The notes under the pieces are model-generated. The model was not told the DNA's origin and searched no databases. It saw only the letters and a list, made by a program, of their open reading frames with translations. Made by a program: the position numbers and the translations under genes. Source: Psychrobacter sp. UBA3480 (lineage in GTDB: Bacteria > Pseudomonadota > Gammaproteobacteria > Pseudomonadales > Moraxellaceae). Taken from it: a stretch of 64,000 bases of DNA. The stretch's first letter is position 1; each line of letters opens with the position of its first letter. This document shows, piece after piece, positions 37,448-46,981 of this stretch. Location: positions 9,886-73,885 of the forward strand of contig NZ_DFQV01000003.1 in the NCBI RefSeq assembly GCF_002377945.1, given 5' to 3'.

Positions 37448-37759
37448 ATGCCATATGATATCGATAATGATATAGAAGTAGATAACGAGAGTAGCGATCA
37501 GTTTGCAGGATTTGCCAAAGAAACCACGTTAGAGCTGGTGGAAGCAGATGATGGTAGATTGTTGTTACGTGATGCTGAACAAGATGAAGCGCCGCTGATG
37601 ACTATTGATTTTTCTGACAAGCTAAAAGAGCTACTTGGTAGCGATACTCAAGCCATTGGTCAACATATGATTCATGCTGCGATTCAGGTCATTATGCAAA
37701 AGCAGATGAGTAAATGGCATGCGCATGTATATGATAAAGAACCAACACACTACAGCTAA
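37448..37759 (+). CDS. Hypothetical acidic protein
   Basis: A 103-residue soluble protein with a very acidic first third (DIDNDIEVDNESSD) and a helical second half ending in MQKQMSKWHAHVYDKEPTHY. AAGGA precedes the ATG. A bidirectional terminator lies 45 bases downstream. No family or function is recognised. Confidence 0.6.
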   Translation: MPYDIDNDIEVDNESSDQFAGFAKETTLELVEADDGRLLLRDAEQDEAPLMTIDFSDKLKELLGSDTQAIGQHMIHAAIQVIMQKQMSKWHAHVYDKEPTHYS

Positions 37760-37804
37760 GCTTTGGTTTGTTAGCGAGCTGAAGATAGCTAGATATACAA
37801 GCAT

Positions 37805-37840
37805 AAAAAAAGGGTTTATCAATTGATAAACCCTTTTTCT
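37805..37840. terminator. Bidirectional terminator between the acidic-protein gene and rpmG
   Basis: AAAAAGGGTTTATC / GATAAACCCTTTTT (37807-37820 with 37825-37838) is a 14 bp perfect stem with a four-base loop and T runs on both strands. Confidence 0.92.
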
Positions 37841-37870
37841 GTTCAAATAATACCACTTATAAAATGAAGA

Positions 37871-38026
37871 TTATTTGATTTTAGCTTCTTTAAAGATCAC
37901 GTGCTGGCGTACTTTTGGATCAAACTTTTTGATTTCCATTTTGCCAGGCATAGTGCGCTTGTTTTTAGTAGTGGTGTAGTAATACCCAGTACCAGCTGTT
38001 GATACTAATTTAATTTTATCTCTCAT
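37871..38026 (-). CDS. rpmG: 50S ribosomal protein L33
   Basis: A 51-codon ORF, too short for most gene lists. The translation begins [20 protein letters not shown], continues [20 protein letters not shown] and ends [11 protein letters not shown], the bacterial L33 sequence of the cysteine-free type. It lies 128 bases downstream of rpmB on the same strand, the normal rpmB-rpmG pair. L33 sits in the 50S subunit near the E site. The Cys-less form does not need zinc. Confidence 0.97.
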   Translation of the reverse strand: MRDKIKLVSTAGTGYYYTTTKNKRTMPGKMEIKKFDPKVRQHVIFKEAKIK

Positions 38027-38154
38027 GATAGCTTTCCTGTAAATGAGGGGTCTTCAAACGATAGGTACGTGTCTCAAAGAGTGAGTTGCCACAATTAATG
38101 TAGCAAAACAGCAGCCTAAATGATGAGAGTCATCACCCAGCTGCTATTTTTAAC

Positions 38155-38391
38155 TTAAACTTTTTGACCTTGTGCGCGTAGATCCGCTAACACTTTATCG
38201 ATACCAAGTTTGTCAATGATGCGCATACCTTTGGTAGACACACGTAGACGTACAAAGCGGTTTTCAGACTCTACCCAAAAACGATGGTTGTGAAGGTTTG
38301 GTAGAAAGCGACGACGGGTTTTGTTGTTTGCATGCGAAACATTATTACCCACCATAGGGCGCTTTCCAGTCACTTGGCAAACTCGAGACAT
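38155..38391 (-). CDS. rpmB: 50S ribosomal protein L28
   Basis: A 78-residue L28 with [20 protein letters not shown] at the start, then [20 protein letters not shown] and the terminal [16 protein letters not shown]. Length and sequence match gammaproteobacterial L28. It is the first gene of the rpmB-rpmG operon. The promoter should lie in 38392-38600, which holds no ORF. Confidence 0.98.
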   Translation of the reverse strand: MSRVCQVTGKRPMVGNNVSHANNKTRRRFLPNLHNHRFWVESENRFVRLRVSTKGMRIIDKLGIDKVLADLRAQGQKV

Positions 38392-38792
38392 GGCGAACTC
38401 CTAATCTATGAGGTATGAGTTTTTCTCATACCAGTCTGGGCAAGTTGCACGTTTTTGCGGCATGGACACAGCAAGCGGCAGCTTTGCACCAAACAAAACT
38501 ATATGAAGGTTGAGCTGGTTTTGCTGCTATCTAAAGGCAAATAACAGGCTGACCAATTCAGAAAATTTTAAAGCCGACATTTATACCATAAAACAGATGA
38601 ATACTCAAATATTTTTACAATAACTGTCGAATTAAAGGAGGGCTATTATACCCTGAAATGAGCGCTCTATGTTGTTGATTGTTTAATAGTAAAGATTAAT
38701 TTTTAGTTGTAAGTTATAACAAAAGTCAGTAAAGTTGCTGTTATATATTTAATACAATCTGTTAATACACCAGTATTACTGTAAATCTATGT

Positions 38793-38832
38793 ATCATTAC
38801 CAATCTCTTTTGATTCTGGGTAATGATTTTTT
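38793..38832 (+). terminator. Terminator-like hairpin in the leader of the Ig-like lipoprotein gene
   Basis: ATCATTACC / GGTAATGAT (38793-38801 with 38819-38827), with an inner AATC / GATT pair in the loop and a run of six T. It ends 43 bases before the ATG at 38876. There is no plus-strand gene upstream for about 1 kb, so it either attenuates the lipoprotein mRNA or ends a small RNA lying in about 38450-38832. Confidence 0.7.
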
Positions 38833-38875
38833 GCTTATTTGCTCAGATAAATTACTGCTCATGCGGAGTTAAAAC

Positions 38876-40981
38876 ATGTCATATACATCCCTGCCCACTT
38901 CTAAGTTGTTTCAATTAACAGCACTCACATTATCATTAGCCCTAGCGGGCTGTGGTGGCGGCGGTGACGGTACTGATACTATCGCGCCGGAACCTGACCT
39001 AGGAGTGCAACAGCCAGGTACTGGTGATGGGGGCGTTGAAACACCTGCTGCAGAATTAAATATTAGCAACAGTGGGCTAGTAGATGTAGATGGTAATACC
39101 ATAACTTCTATCGATCTAGAAGGTGCTTATTATGAAGTACAAGTTATGGACGGGAATGATGAGCCTGTCGCAAATGCTAAGGTAACATTCTCGATTGATG
39201 CTGATGGTGTTGTGTTATCTCAGACAACATCAGGAGCTAAGTTAACAGATAGTGAAGGTAAAGCTCGAATTTTCGTGAAGCCTAATGCTCCTGAAGTTTC
39301 TGGCGCATACACCATCACCGCTAATGCAAGTAATAATGACAATACGGCAATTAATAATTTAACATTTTCCGTACAAGCAACAAATGTAAATCTAAGTGCC
39401 CTAACTGTGGTTGACTCGCAGCTTTCTGCAGGTGGTCAAACAGCTATATCATTAATGGCAACTGATACGGAAGGTAACGCTATAAGTGGCATATTAGTCA
39501 GTTTGAATGCTAGTTGTGGTCAGCTACCTACTCAAGCAACTTCAGATGAAAATGGTATGATTACATTTGTCTATAAAGCTATAAATACAGACAATACTTT
39601 ATGTAGTGGGAATGTTCGTATATCGGCTAGTACAGGCAGTTCGGCTACTCAGACGGCCAATCTTACTGTTCAAGCGCCTGAAGCTACTTCTATTGTTTAT
39701 ACTTCAAATGAGCTTACATTAGGTATTCAGAATAGCGGATCATCAGCGACGGGTGAAGCTGAATTTGCAATATATTCAAATAAAACACCGCTCGCCAACG
39801 CAGAAGTGACTCTCTCATTAGAAAAGTCTCCTCTCGGATTGACTTTTGGTGTATTAGGAAACAAAAATAGTTTTAATGCTATTACGGATGAAAATGGTAA
39901 GGTTTCAGTTAATATTTATCCTGGCAGTACTCCAGGCCCTGTAGAGATAAAAGCAACTTTAGCAACTGATGCTCGTATTAATGCTTTATCAAAAGGCATA
40001 TCTATTGCTAGCTCTCGTGTAACACAAGATGGAATAAGCTTGTCCTTCGGTAAAAATGTGCTGGATTGGAGTTTGGATGGTGATGAAACTTCAGTAGTTG
40101 CACGTCTAGTCGATCGTAATGGTAATAAAGTACCTGATGGGACAGTAGTTAACTTTACTGCTGAAGGCGGTAAAGTATCTCCTTCTAGTTGTACAACATC
40201 TAATGGTGCCTGTGAAGTTACCTTCTCAACTCAAAACCCTCGCCCTGGTGATGGTCGTGTTAGTATTCTAGCAGTTGTTGAAGGTGAGAAATCATATATA
40301 GATAATAATGAAAACAATGCTTGGGATGAAGGAGTTGATACATTAGTCCACAATATTGGAGATACTTTCCGTGATGACAATGAAGACGGCATCTTCCAAA
40401 TAGGGGAGTTCAATTACCCACTAACTACTCAAGCCAATCAAGTGTGTGAAAACAATATCCAGCAATTTATCCAGCTTAAGTTTCCAACTTTTGCTCAAGA
40501 TAAGAAAGATCTCTTTGAAAGTACCTTTATTGGTAACTTTGTATCGCCAAATAAACCTATGACCTGTAACTCAGGGCTAGATGCAGTAGTACGTTATGAA
40601 GGTATTCAGTTGCTATCGAATGGTATTCCAAATATCACGTTATTATCTCCTAATACACAAATCATTACTGCAGCAAATAAAAGAGTAGTTACTCGCATCA
40701 ATAGCGGTGGTTTCTATGATTTAAACCCAATGCCATCTGGTACTACCATTTCAGGCTCAGTTGTTGACAAAACTAGCGGAGAAGGCAGTGGTAGCTGTAC
40801 TGTAGAAATGATTGGAGGCCCTGAAGAAGTGCCAGCAATAGTATCTCCTGGTAAACCTGGTGATAATACAGGGACTATTAATACTTTTGCATTAGATGAG
40901 TGCGAAGCAGGTGACTATTTCAAAATTTCTGTGACTACTCCTAAAGGTGTGACCACTAATGTTATTTATACTGTTCAGTAA
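38876..40981 (+). CDS. Ig-like (Big-1) repeat surface lipoprotein
   Basis: A 701-residue lipoprotein. The signal peptide ends in the lipobox LALAGC, so the mature protein starts at Cys26, followed by a Gly-rich linker. Several bacterial Ig-like domains of the invasin/intimin Big-1 type follow. They are recognisable by repeated strand patterns: VANAKVTFSIDADGVVL with TDSEGKARIFV; GNAISGILVSLNASCG with TSDENGMITFVYK; TPLANAEVTLSLE with TDENGKVSVNIY; and GNKVPDGTVVNFTAEGG with TSNGACEVTF. The last third is less repetitive and holds several Cys. It is probably exposed at the cell surface. It is preceded by a leader terminator and followed by one. Confidence 0.82.
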   Translation: MSYTSLPTSKLFQLTALTLSLALAGCGGGGDGTDTIAPEPDLGVQQPGTGDGGVETPAAELNISNSGLVDVDGNTITSIDLEGAYYEVQVMDGNDEPVANAKVTFSIDADGVVLSQTTSGAKLTDSEGKARIFVKPNAPEVSGAYTITANASNNDNTAINNLTFSVQATNVNLSALTVVDSQLSAGGQTAISLMATDTEGNAISGILVSLNASCGQLPTQATSDENGMITFVYKAINTDNTLCSGNVRISASTGSSATQTANLTVQAPEATSIVYTSNELTLGIQNSGSSATGEAEFAIYSNKTPLANAEVTLSLEKSPLGLTFGVLGNKNSFNAITDENGKVSVNIYPGSTPGPVEIKATLATDARINALSKGISIASSRVTQDGISLSFGKNVLDWSLDGDETSVVARLVDRNGNKVPDGTVVNFTAEGGKVSPSSCTTSNGACEVTFSTQNPRPGDGRVSILAVVEGEKSYIDNNENNAWDEGVDTLVHNIGDTFRDDNEDGIFQIGEFNYPLTTQANQVCENNIQQFIQLKFPTFAQDKKDLFESTFIGNFVSPNKPMTCNSGLDAVVRYEGIQLLSNGIPNITLLSPNTQIITAANKRVVTRINSGGFYDLNPMPSGTTISGSVVDKTSGEGSGSCTVEMIGGPEEVPAIVSPGKPGDNTGTINTFALDECEAGDYFKISVTTPKGVTTNVIYTVQ

Positions 40982-40996
40982 ATTCTCATAATTTGT

Positions 40997-41025
40997 AAAC
41001 CCCTGACCACGTGTCAGGGGTTTTT
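40997..41025 (+). terminator. Terminator of the Ig-like lipoprotein gene
   Basis: AAACCCCTGAC / GTCAGGGGTTT (40997-41007 with 41013-41023) with a five-base loop and a T run. Confidence 0.9.
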
Positions 41026-41177
41026 GCTTTATCCTTTTAAAATAACCAAATCACCTTAAATAACCAAAAACAACCAACTCGCTCAGCAAAGTATTGCAAA
41101 AAAGATTAAAATAACCGGTTTACTACGCTGTCAGTAATTTTTCAGCGATAAGTCATCATTTTTATATTGGGCGAATT

Positions 41178-42098
41178 ATGTCAGACAACACTAAAACGGT
41201 TTCATTATCGACCATAGCTTCTCAGAGCAAACAGACACCTAGCGCTATCGATACAGCCACGCTGCTCATCAAATGCAAAGATCAGGCTGGTATCGTACAA
41301 GCAGTCTCTGAATTTATTCATCGTTATGGCGCTAATATTATTACGCTCGATCAGTATTCAACGGCGCATGAAGGCGGGCAATATTTTATGCGTTTAGAGT
41401 TTGCTTTGGCAGGTTTGAGCGATATTATTGAAAATTTTGAAGCCAGCTTTGCGCATACGGTTGCTAAGCGCCACGATATGGATTGGCGACTACATAATAA
41501 TGCAACGAAGACCAAAGTCGGTATTTTGGTATCTAAGTTTGATCATGCATTGTTAGATTTATTATGGCGACATCAGCGTGGACTGCTCGATTGCGAGATT
41601 ACTTGCGTGGTCAGCAACCATCCTGATTTAAAGCAAGCAGTACAGAATTTTGGCATTACTTTTCACCATGTACCAGTGACAAAAGACAATAAGGCAGACG
41701 CAGAAGAGCAAATCCATAAGTTGATGGCAGGTAATGACTTGCTAGTATTGGCGCGCTATATGCAGATTTTGTCATCAGATTTTGTCAAACGTTGGCCGAT
41801 GCAGATTATCAATATTCATCATTCATTCTTGCCTGCGTTTGTGGGTGCAGATCCTTATCGTCAAGCTTATGATAAAGGCGTTAAGCTTATCGGCGCAACT
41901 GCGCACTATGTCACAGCTGAGCTTGACCAAGGGCCTATCATTGAGCAAGATGTACACCGTGTGACGCATCGCCAAGGGGTGACAGAGTTGCGTGCTATCG
42001 GCCGTGATATCGAACGCAACGTATTAGCACGTGCTGTAAACTGGCATGTGCAAAACCGTGTGATTGTGGCGGGTAATAAGACAGTCGTATTTAACTAA
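41178..42098 (+). CDS. purU: Formyltetrahydrofolate deformylase
   Basis: PurU hydrolyses 10-formyl-THF to THF and formate and balances the one-carbon pool. The 306-residue protein has an N-terminal ACT domain (LLIKCKDQAGIVQAVSEF at about 27-44) and a C-terminal formyltransferase fold with INIHHSFLPAFVGADPYRQA, GATAHYVTAELDQGPII and the terminal VIVAGNKTVVF. The conserved His in HHSFLP and the Asp in ELDQGPI form the active site. Length is slightly above the usual 280-290 because of a polar N-terminal tail. Confidence 0.95.
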   Translation: MSDNTKTVSLSTIASQSKQTPSAIDTATLLIKCKDQAGIVQAVSEFIHRYGANIITLDQYSTAHEGGQYFMRLEFALAGLSDIIENFEASFAHTVAKRHDMDWRLHNNATKTKVGILVSKFDHALLDLLWRHQRGLLDCEITCVVSNHPDLKQAVQNFGITFHHVPVTKDNKADAEEQIHKLMAGNDLLVLARYMQILSSDFVKRWPMQIINIHHSFLPAFVGADPYRQAYDKGVKLIGATAHYVTAELDQGPIIEQDVHRVTHRQGVTELRAIGRDIERNVLARAVNWHVQNRVIVAGNKTVVFN

Positions 42099-42128
42099 GA
42101 AAAATGAGTAGTGAGTCTGCTAAAATAT

Positions 42129-42169
42129 AAAAAAGGCGGTCAGTAACTAGTGTTGCTGACCGCTTTTTT
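42129..42169. terminator. Bidirectional terminator between purU and ypjD
   Basis: GCGGTCAG / CTGACCGC (42136-42143 with 42156-42163), with T runs on both strands, between two convergent genes. Confidence 0.9.
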
Positions 42170-42182
42170 CTGAACATATATT

Positions 42183-42974
42183 TTATAAGAGCATTTCTAA
42201 GACGAACTTGCTACCAACAAAGCCAATGGCTAATAGGATAAAGGCATAAATAGTGATATTAGCCGCACGTTTGCCTCGCCAGCCTGCACGCCAATTACCG
42301 AATAGTAGCACACCAAATAATAACCACGACAGTAGACTAAAAACAGTCTTATGCACGATATGTTGCGCCATCAGGTCTTGCACATAGATAAACCCAATCC
42401 CCAGTGCGATACTTAGCAATACAAAGCCTACCAACAGCATATCGAATAATAAACTCTCCATACTTTGCAAGGAGGGGAGTTTATTGACCCAAAATCGATG
42501 AATAGTATGATGCTTGAGCTCACGTATTTGTAGACGTAGAAATAGCGCTTGTACCGCCGCCATCAACAGCACACAATAGGCAGCTAATGATAATATGATA
42601 TGGATTTCAAGCCCGATACTGACATCAGTGAGTGGTTGATAAGGGGCGCGGCCGACGTAGCCGACAGTCATACCTATTAGCGCAGTGGGTGCAGCCAAAA
42701 TGCCAAGACTAAGAATAGGGCGATATAAACAGAACAACAGGTAAAAGAATAAGAAAAATAAACTGGTCAAACTGATTATATTGAATAAGTTGAAATTCAA
42801 ACCATACAGCGTCACAACGTATGGATATAGTAGTGCTGCATGTGCAGACATGCCGACCAGCAACAAGCCCAAACTGAGGCTTTTGTGGATAGGTTTGTCC
42901 TGAACCAACGCCCAACCAATGTGGATGCTGACTAAGATATAAGCCATGCTAGCAAGTAAGAATGCAAAGTGCAC
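42183..42974 (-). CDS. ypjD: CcsA/CcmC-like cytochrome c assembly family protein (YpjD)
   Basis: A 263-residue inner-membrane protein with eight hydrophobic segments. It contains the family-type segment EIHIILSLAAYCVLLMAAVQ and a late HKTVFSLLSWLLFGVLLFG block with His residues that may bind haem, but it lacks the full WWD signature of true haem exporters. It is divergent from ffh, the arrangement of ypjD and ffh in E. coli. The start is GTG at 42974. The 425 bases between the two genes carry repeats described separately. Confidence 0.82.
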   Translation of the reverse strand: MHFAFLLASMAYILVSIHIGWALVQDKPIHKSLSLGLLLVGMSAHAALLYPYVVTLYGLNFNLFNIISLTSLFFLFFYLLFCLYRPILSLGILAAPTALIGMTVGYVGRAPYQPLTDVSIGLEIHIILSLAAYCVLLMAAVQALFLRLQIRELKHHTIHRFWVNKLPSLQSMESLLFDMLLVGFVLLSIALGIGFIYVQDLMAQHIVHKTVFSLLSWLLFGVLLFGNWRAGWRGKRAANITIYAFILLAIGFVGSKFVLEMLL

Positions 42975-43320
42975 AGATAAAAAGCCTCATCTTATACTGA
43001 GCATAAATTGCCGCTCAATGTGTCGCTAAAGTGGTATTATCAGAATGATTAGAATAATCGTCCAATTTATCATAAAATGGGTGCCAATTGAGCACCATCT
43101 TGCTTATAACTTATAAATGATCGGTAGTGCTGCATAGCGCAAAACGTAAAATATGTCATCTATAAAAAGTTGACTACAATTATAAGCGCTGTGTCCTTTG
43201 CGAAACGACTATAAGTTTAGAGCCATGTTAATGCTATAGTATTGATAATATAATTCTTTTATCATGTCCTTTGTCATGCAATATCCTAATATCTTATAGC
43301 GTATCCTAATATTATTTATG

Positions 43321-43391
43321 AACCATTTTAATGGTTTGATTTAGAGTTATTTTAATTGCGTATTATTTAATTGAAAACCATTTTAATTGAG
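43321..43391. repeat. AT-rich short repeats in front of ffh
   Basis: AACCATTTTAATGGTT (43321-43336) is a palindrome, and ACCATTTTAAT recurs at 43378. GAGTTATTT occurs twice (43344 and 43389), and ATCCTAATAT occurs twice just before (43283 and 43305). They may be slippage products or binding sites in the ypjD-ffh divergent promoter region. Confidence 0.5.
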
Positions 43392-43399
43392 AGTTATTT

Positions 43400-44944
43400 A
43401 TGTTTGATACCTTAACAGAACGCTTATCGTCGAGCCTACGTAACATTGTCGGTACCGGACAGTTGACCGAAGACAATATCAAAGACACGCTACGTGAAGT
43501 GCGTATGGCGTTGTTAGAAGCCGATGTAGCACTACCTGTCACTCGTGATTTTGTAAAACGCGTCAAAGAACAAGCGCTTGGTGCTGAGGTGCTAAAAGAG
43601 TTAGCGCCAGGTCAAGCCTTTGTCAAAATCGTACACGACGAGCTGACTGAAATGATGGGCAGTGCCAACCAACAGTTAGAGATGACAGGCAAACCGCCTG
43701 TTGTCTATTTGCTAGCAGGTTTACAAGGTGCGGGTAAAACGACCACAGCTGGTAAATTGGCCAAATATCTACAAGAGCGCCAAAAGAAAAAAGTGATGCT
43801 AGTCTCTGCTGACGTTTATCGTCCAGCGGCTATCAAACAGCTTGAGCAAGTAGCCGGTCAAGTGAATGCTAAGTTTGTGAACTCAAGCACAGATGAGAAT
43901 CCAATTGATATCGCAAAGCGTGCGATTGAAGAAGCCAAAATCCAATATCAAGATATCCTGATCATTGATACCGCTGGTCGTCTACATATCGACGATACCA
44001 TGATGGATGAGATTAAGGCGCTAACTGCTGCGGTTAACCCATCTGAGACGCTATTTGTCGTCGATGCAATGACGGGTCAAGATGCCGCCAATACCGCAAA
44101 AGCTTTTAATGATGCGTTGCCATTGACAGGTGTTATCTTAACCAAGACTGACGGTGATGCTCGCGGCGGTGCGGCGCTTTCTGTACGCGCTATCACTGGC
44201 AAGCCAATTAAGTTCTTAGGCCGCGGTGAAAAACTAGACGAGCTAGAGCTGTTCCACCCTGAACGTATCGCGCAGCGTATCCTTGGTATGGGTGATGTAC
44301 TGAGTCTGGTCGAAGAAGTTGAGCAGAAAATTGACCGTGATAAAGCCGAAAAAATGGCGAAAAAGATGCAAAAGGGCGGTGACTTTGACCTTGAGGATCT
44401 ATTGACTCAGTTCCAGCAGATGAAGAGCATGGGCGGCATGGCAGGTTTCTTGGATAAGATGCCGGGTATGGGCGGCTCAGATATGCAAAAGGCCGTCGAA
44501 GATGCCAAACCAGAAGAAAAAGTACGTGAAATGGAAGCATTGATCAATTCAATGACGCCGTTTGAGCGCAAAAACCCTGATAAGATTAACCCAAGTCGTA
44601 AGCGCCGTATCGCTGCAGGTTCAGGGCGTGAGATTCAAGATGTTAACCGCTTGCTCAAGCAACACAAGCAAATGGCAAAAATGATGAAAATGATTTCAAA
44701 GCCTGAAGGCATCAGTAAAATGATGAAGTCTATGCAAGGGCTCATGGGTGGCGGTAGTGCTGGCGGTGGCGGCGGTCCATTGTTTGGCGGTGGTCAGCAA
44801 GGTGGCGCTAAGGACGTGAATCCAGAACAAATGGCCAAGCAAATGGGACTGGATCCAAATAACATGCCAAGTACCGAAGAGATGCAAAAGCAAATGCAAG
44901 AAATGCAAAACCAAGCACCAAAGAAGTTCAAAACCCGCTTTTAG
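43400..44944 (+). CDS. ffh: Signal recognition particle protein Ffh
   Basis: Ffh binds 4.5S RNA and signal peptides and delivers ribosomes to FtsY. The N domain (1-95) is followed by the G domain with P-loop GLQGAGKTT (107-115), VDAMTGQD and TKTDGDARGGAALS. The M domain from about 310 is Met-rich with the RNA-binding SRKRRIAAGSG and a C-terminal Gly- and Met-rich tail. At 514 residues it is longer than the 453 of E. coli, mostly because of the tail with GGGSAGGGGGPLFGGGQQGG. The ATG at 43400 has GAGAG upstream. Confidence 0.97.
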   Translation: MFDTLTERLSSSLRNIVGTGQLTEDNIKDTLREVRMALLEADVALPVTRDFVKRVKEQALGAEVLKELAPGQAFVKIVHDELTEMMGSANQQLEMTGKPPVVYLLAGLQGAGKTTTAGKLAKYLQERQKKKVMLVSADVYRPAAIKQLEQVAGQVNAKFVNSSTDENPIDIAKRAIEEAKIQYQDILIIDTAGRLHIDDTMMDEIKALTAAVNPSETLFVVDAMTGQDAANTAKAFNDALPLTGVILTKTDGDARGGAALSVRAITGKPIKFLGRGEKLDELELFHPERIAQRILGMGDVLSLVEEVEQKIDRDKAEKMAKKMQKGGDFDLEDLLTQFQQMKSMGGMAGFLDKMPGMGGSDMQKAVEDAKPEEKVREMEALINSMTPFERKNPDKINPSRKRRIAAGSGREIQDVNRLLKQHKQMAKMMKMISKPEGISKMMKSMQGLMGGGSAGGGGGPLFGGGQQGGAKDVNPEQMAKQMGLDPNNMPSTEEMQKQMQEMQNQAPKKFKTRF

Positions 44945-44976
44945 ATAACAATTAGTTCTTTTTAAGAAGTTCGATC

Positions 44977-45012
44977 AAAGCCCCGAAGCCAATGAAGCTT
45001 TGGGGCTTTTTA
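44977..45012 (+). terminator. Terminator of ffh
   Basis: AAAGCCCCGAAGC / GCTTTGGGGCTTT (from 44977), a 13 bp stem with one G-T pair and a T run. Confidence 0.9.
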
Positions 45013-45214
45013 TCGTTAGCAGTTGTAGATAAACACTGATGGATAAAGTGTGAAAAATATAGAAATTAATAAAATTCGTGTACCCTAAATGCTATGATAG
45101 GCGCTGCTTCACTCTGTCTAGATTATTACAGGACATGAATGATAGATCGTTATAAAAAATTAATAAAATCTGATAAATCAATTTAGAACGCCAAAAGTAA
45201 AAGCCGAGGTTGTG

Positions 45215-45916
45215 ATGTTTTTAGCAATGGATACCGTGTTCGACCAGTGTTCGATCGCGATTTTAGATTCGAGTGGACAGGTACTATCGAGCCATACCGA
45301 AACAGGTAAGCGTCAGCAAACTCAACAGATTTTACCGATGATTGAAGCTGCATTGTCTGAGGCACAGTTACGTCTTGCTGATATACAGGCTTTAATATTC
45401 AATCGCGGGCCGGGTGCGTTTAGTGGTATCCGTATCAATACGGCAGTGGTACAGGCTCTGTCTGTAGCGCATGATTTACCTTGCGTTGGCGTCTCAAGCC
45501 TACAAGCAATCGCACAATGCGCGTATCAGAAACACAGGCTGACACACTTATATAGCGCTCTTGATGCTCGTATGCAGCAAGTTTACTTTGGACAGTATGA
45601 GTTGGCAACTGATGACAAATCAGGTCATAGCATTATGCAGCCAGTCTTGGCTAATGATAGCGATAGCACTGAGCAGCTACTAGATTATGATCGCCAAACT
45701 GCACTTAGCCTACCTATCGCGGGTAATGGCGCGCCGCTATTGGCACGACATGATCAGCAAGACTATCATGAAGATGTTTGGCCAGATGCTGTTGTCATTG
45801 GGCAGCTTGGTATTGCTCAGTTTGCAAACGATGGTGGTACGGAAGCGTCACAGGCATTACCAAAATATCTACGTAATCAAGCTTGGAAAACACTTAAAGA
45901 GCAAGGTAAAGCATAG
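45215..45916 (+). CDS. tsaB: tRNA threonylcarbamoyladenosine biosynthesis protein TsaB
   Basis: TsaB is the partner of TsaD in making t6A37 on ANN-decoding tRNAs. The 233-residue ASKHA-fold protein has the start FLAMDTVFDQCSIAILDSSG and the characteristic NRGPGAFSGIRINTAVVQAL block (about 68-87), with SALDARMQQVYF further on. The start is ATG at 45215 with GAGG at 45206-45209; an in-frame GTG one codon earlier is possible. The conserved C-terminal LPKYLRNQAWKT (PxYLR) block is present. Confidence 0.95.
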   Translation: MFLAMDTVFDQCSIAILDSSGQVLSSHTETGKRQQTQQILPMIEAALSEAQLRLADIQALIFNRGPGAFSGIRINTAVVQALSVAHDLPCVGVSSLQAIAQCAYQKHRLTHLYSALDARMQQVYFGQYELATDDKSGHSIMQPVLANDSDSTEQLLDYDRQTALSLPIAGNGAPLLARHDQQDYHEDVWPDAVVIGQLGIAQFANDGGTEASQALPKYLRNQAWKTLKEQGKA

Positions 45917-46072
45917 CTTTATAAATATGCTTTTGCAGCGTCAATTGATAGCAGCTAGCTTTTTAGTGTTTAGCAAGCGCATACCAATATAAAATCAACG
46001 TTAATATAGGACAGCCAATCGGTCTGTTTTTAGGCCAATTTTTTAGGCCAATCTGTTTCTAGGAAAGTCACT

Positions 46073-46915
46073 GTGGATATAGTTTTATTTGTTCAAGCTG
46101 TCATCATGGGTATCGTTGAAGGTATCACTGAGTTTTTACCCATCTCTAGTACGGGATATTTGATCTTATCAGCAGATGTGATGGGTTTCTGGACTAAAGA
46201 AAAAGTTGATTTATTTGTCGTGGTGGTACAGCTTGGCGCTATTTTGGCAGTGATTTATGACTATTGGGGTAGATTGTGGCAAGCGTTGATGGGTTTGCTG
46301 ACTGGCAAAGCAGAAGGAATGACCAATCCTAGACAGCTGGGACTGAGTCTGATTGTCTCTACTATCCCTGTGATGATTGTTGGCTTTACCTTTGCTGATG
46401 AAATCAAAGCGTATTTATTCAATCCTATTGTCGTTGCCATTATGCTCATCATCGGTGGTCTGCTGATATTTTACGTGGAAAAGCGTCCTAAAACGGTCAT
46501 TGCAGAAGAAGCAGAAGATGTCAGCATAAAAACTGCGTTGATGATTGGTTTGTTCCAATGTTTAGCTCTTATACCAGGGACGTCACGCTCAGGTGCCACT
46601 ATTATTGGTGCGCTGTGGTTAGGTGTCTCACGTAAGGCTTCTGCTGAGTTTTCTTTCTTTCTAGGTATTCCTGTCATTGTAGGGGCAGCACTGTTGGATT
46701 TGCTCAAACATGGTGACGTACTGACCAACAGTGAAGACTGGCTGGTGCTAGGTATCGGAACCATCGTATCATTTGTAGTGGCGCTACTTTGTATTCGCTT
46801 GCTAGTGGCATGGGTAAGTCACCGTGACTTTACTATCTTTGCTTGGTTGCGCATTATCACGGGTGTTATCGTGTTGGTCGCCGCTTGGGGCTTTGGTTAT
46901 CAAATGGCTGGCTAG
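46073..46915 (+). CDS. uppP: Undecaprenyl-diphosphatase
   Basis: UppP (BacA) recycles undecaprenyl pyrophosphate for peptidoglycan and LPS synthesis and can give bacitracin resistance. It is an eight-segment membrane protein of 280 residues with both active-site motifs: GIVEGITEFLPISSTGYLI (about 13-31) and PGTSRSGATIIGALWLGVSR (about 165-184). The start is GTG at 46073 with AGGAAAG upstream. Just ahead, TTTTAGGCCAAT occurs twice. Confidence 0.97.
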   Translation: MDIVLFVQAVIMGIVEGITEFLPISSTGYLILSADVMGFWTKEKVDLFVVVVQLGAILAVIYDYWGRLWQALMGLLTGKAEGMTNPRQLGLSLIVSTIPVMIVGFTFADEIKAYLFNPIVVAIMLIIGGLLIFYVEKRPKTVIAEEAEDVSIKTALMIGLFQCLALIPGTSRSGATIIGALWLGVSRKASAEFSFFLGIPVIVGAALLDLLKHGDVLTNSEDWLVLGIGTIVSFVVALLCIRLLVAWVSHRDFTIFAWLRIITGVIVLVAAWGFGYQMAG

Positions 46916-46981
46916 ATTTGCGTTATGATTTAACACGCTAGTAATTTATAGTGAAAATAAGCAGCAACTAGGATGATAGTT

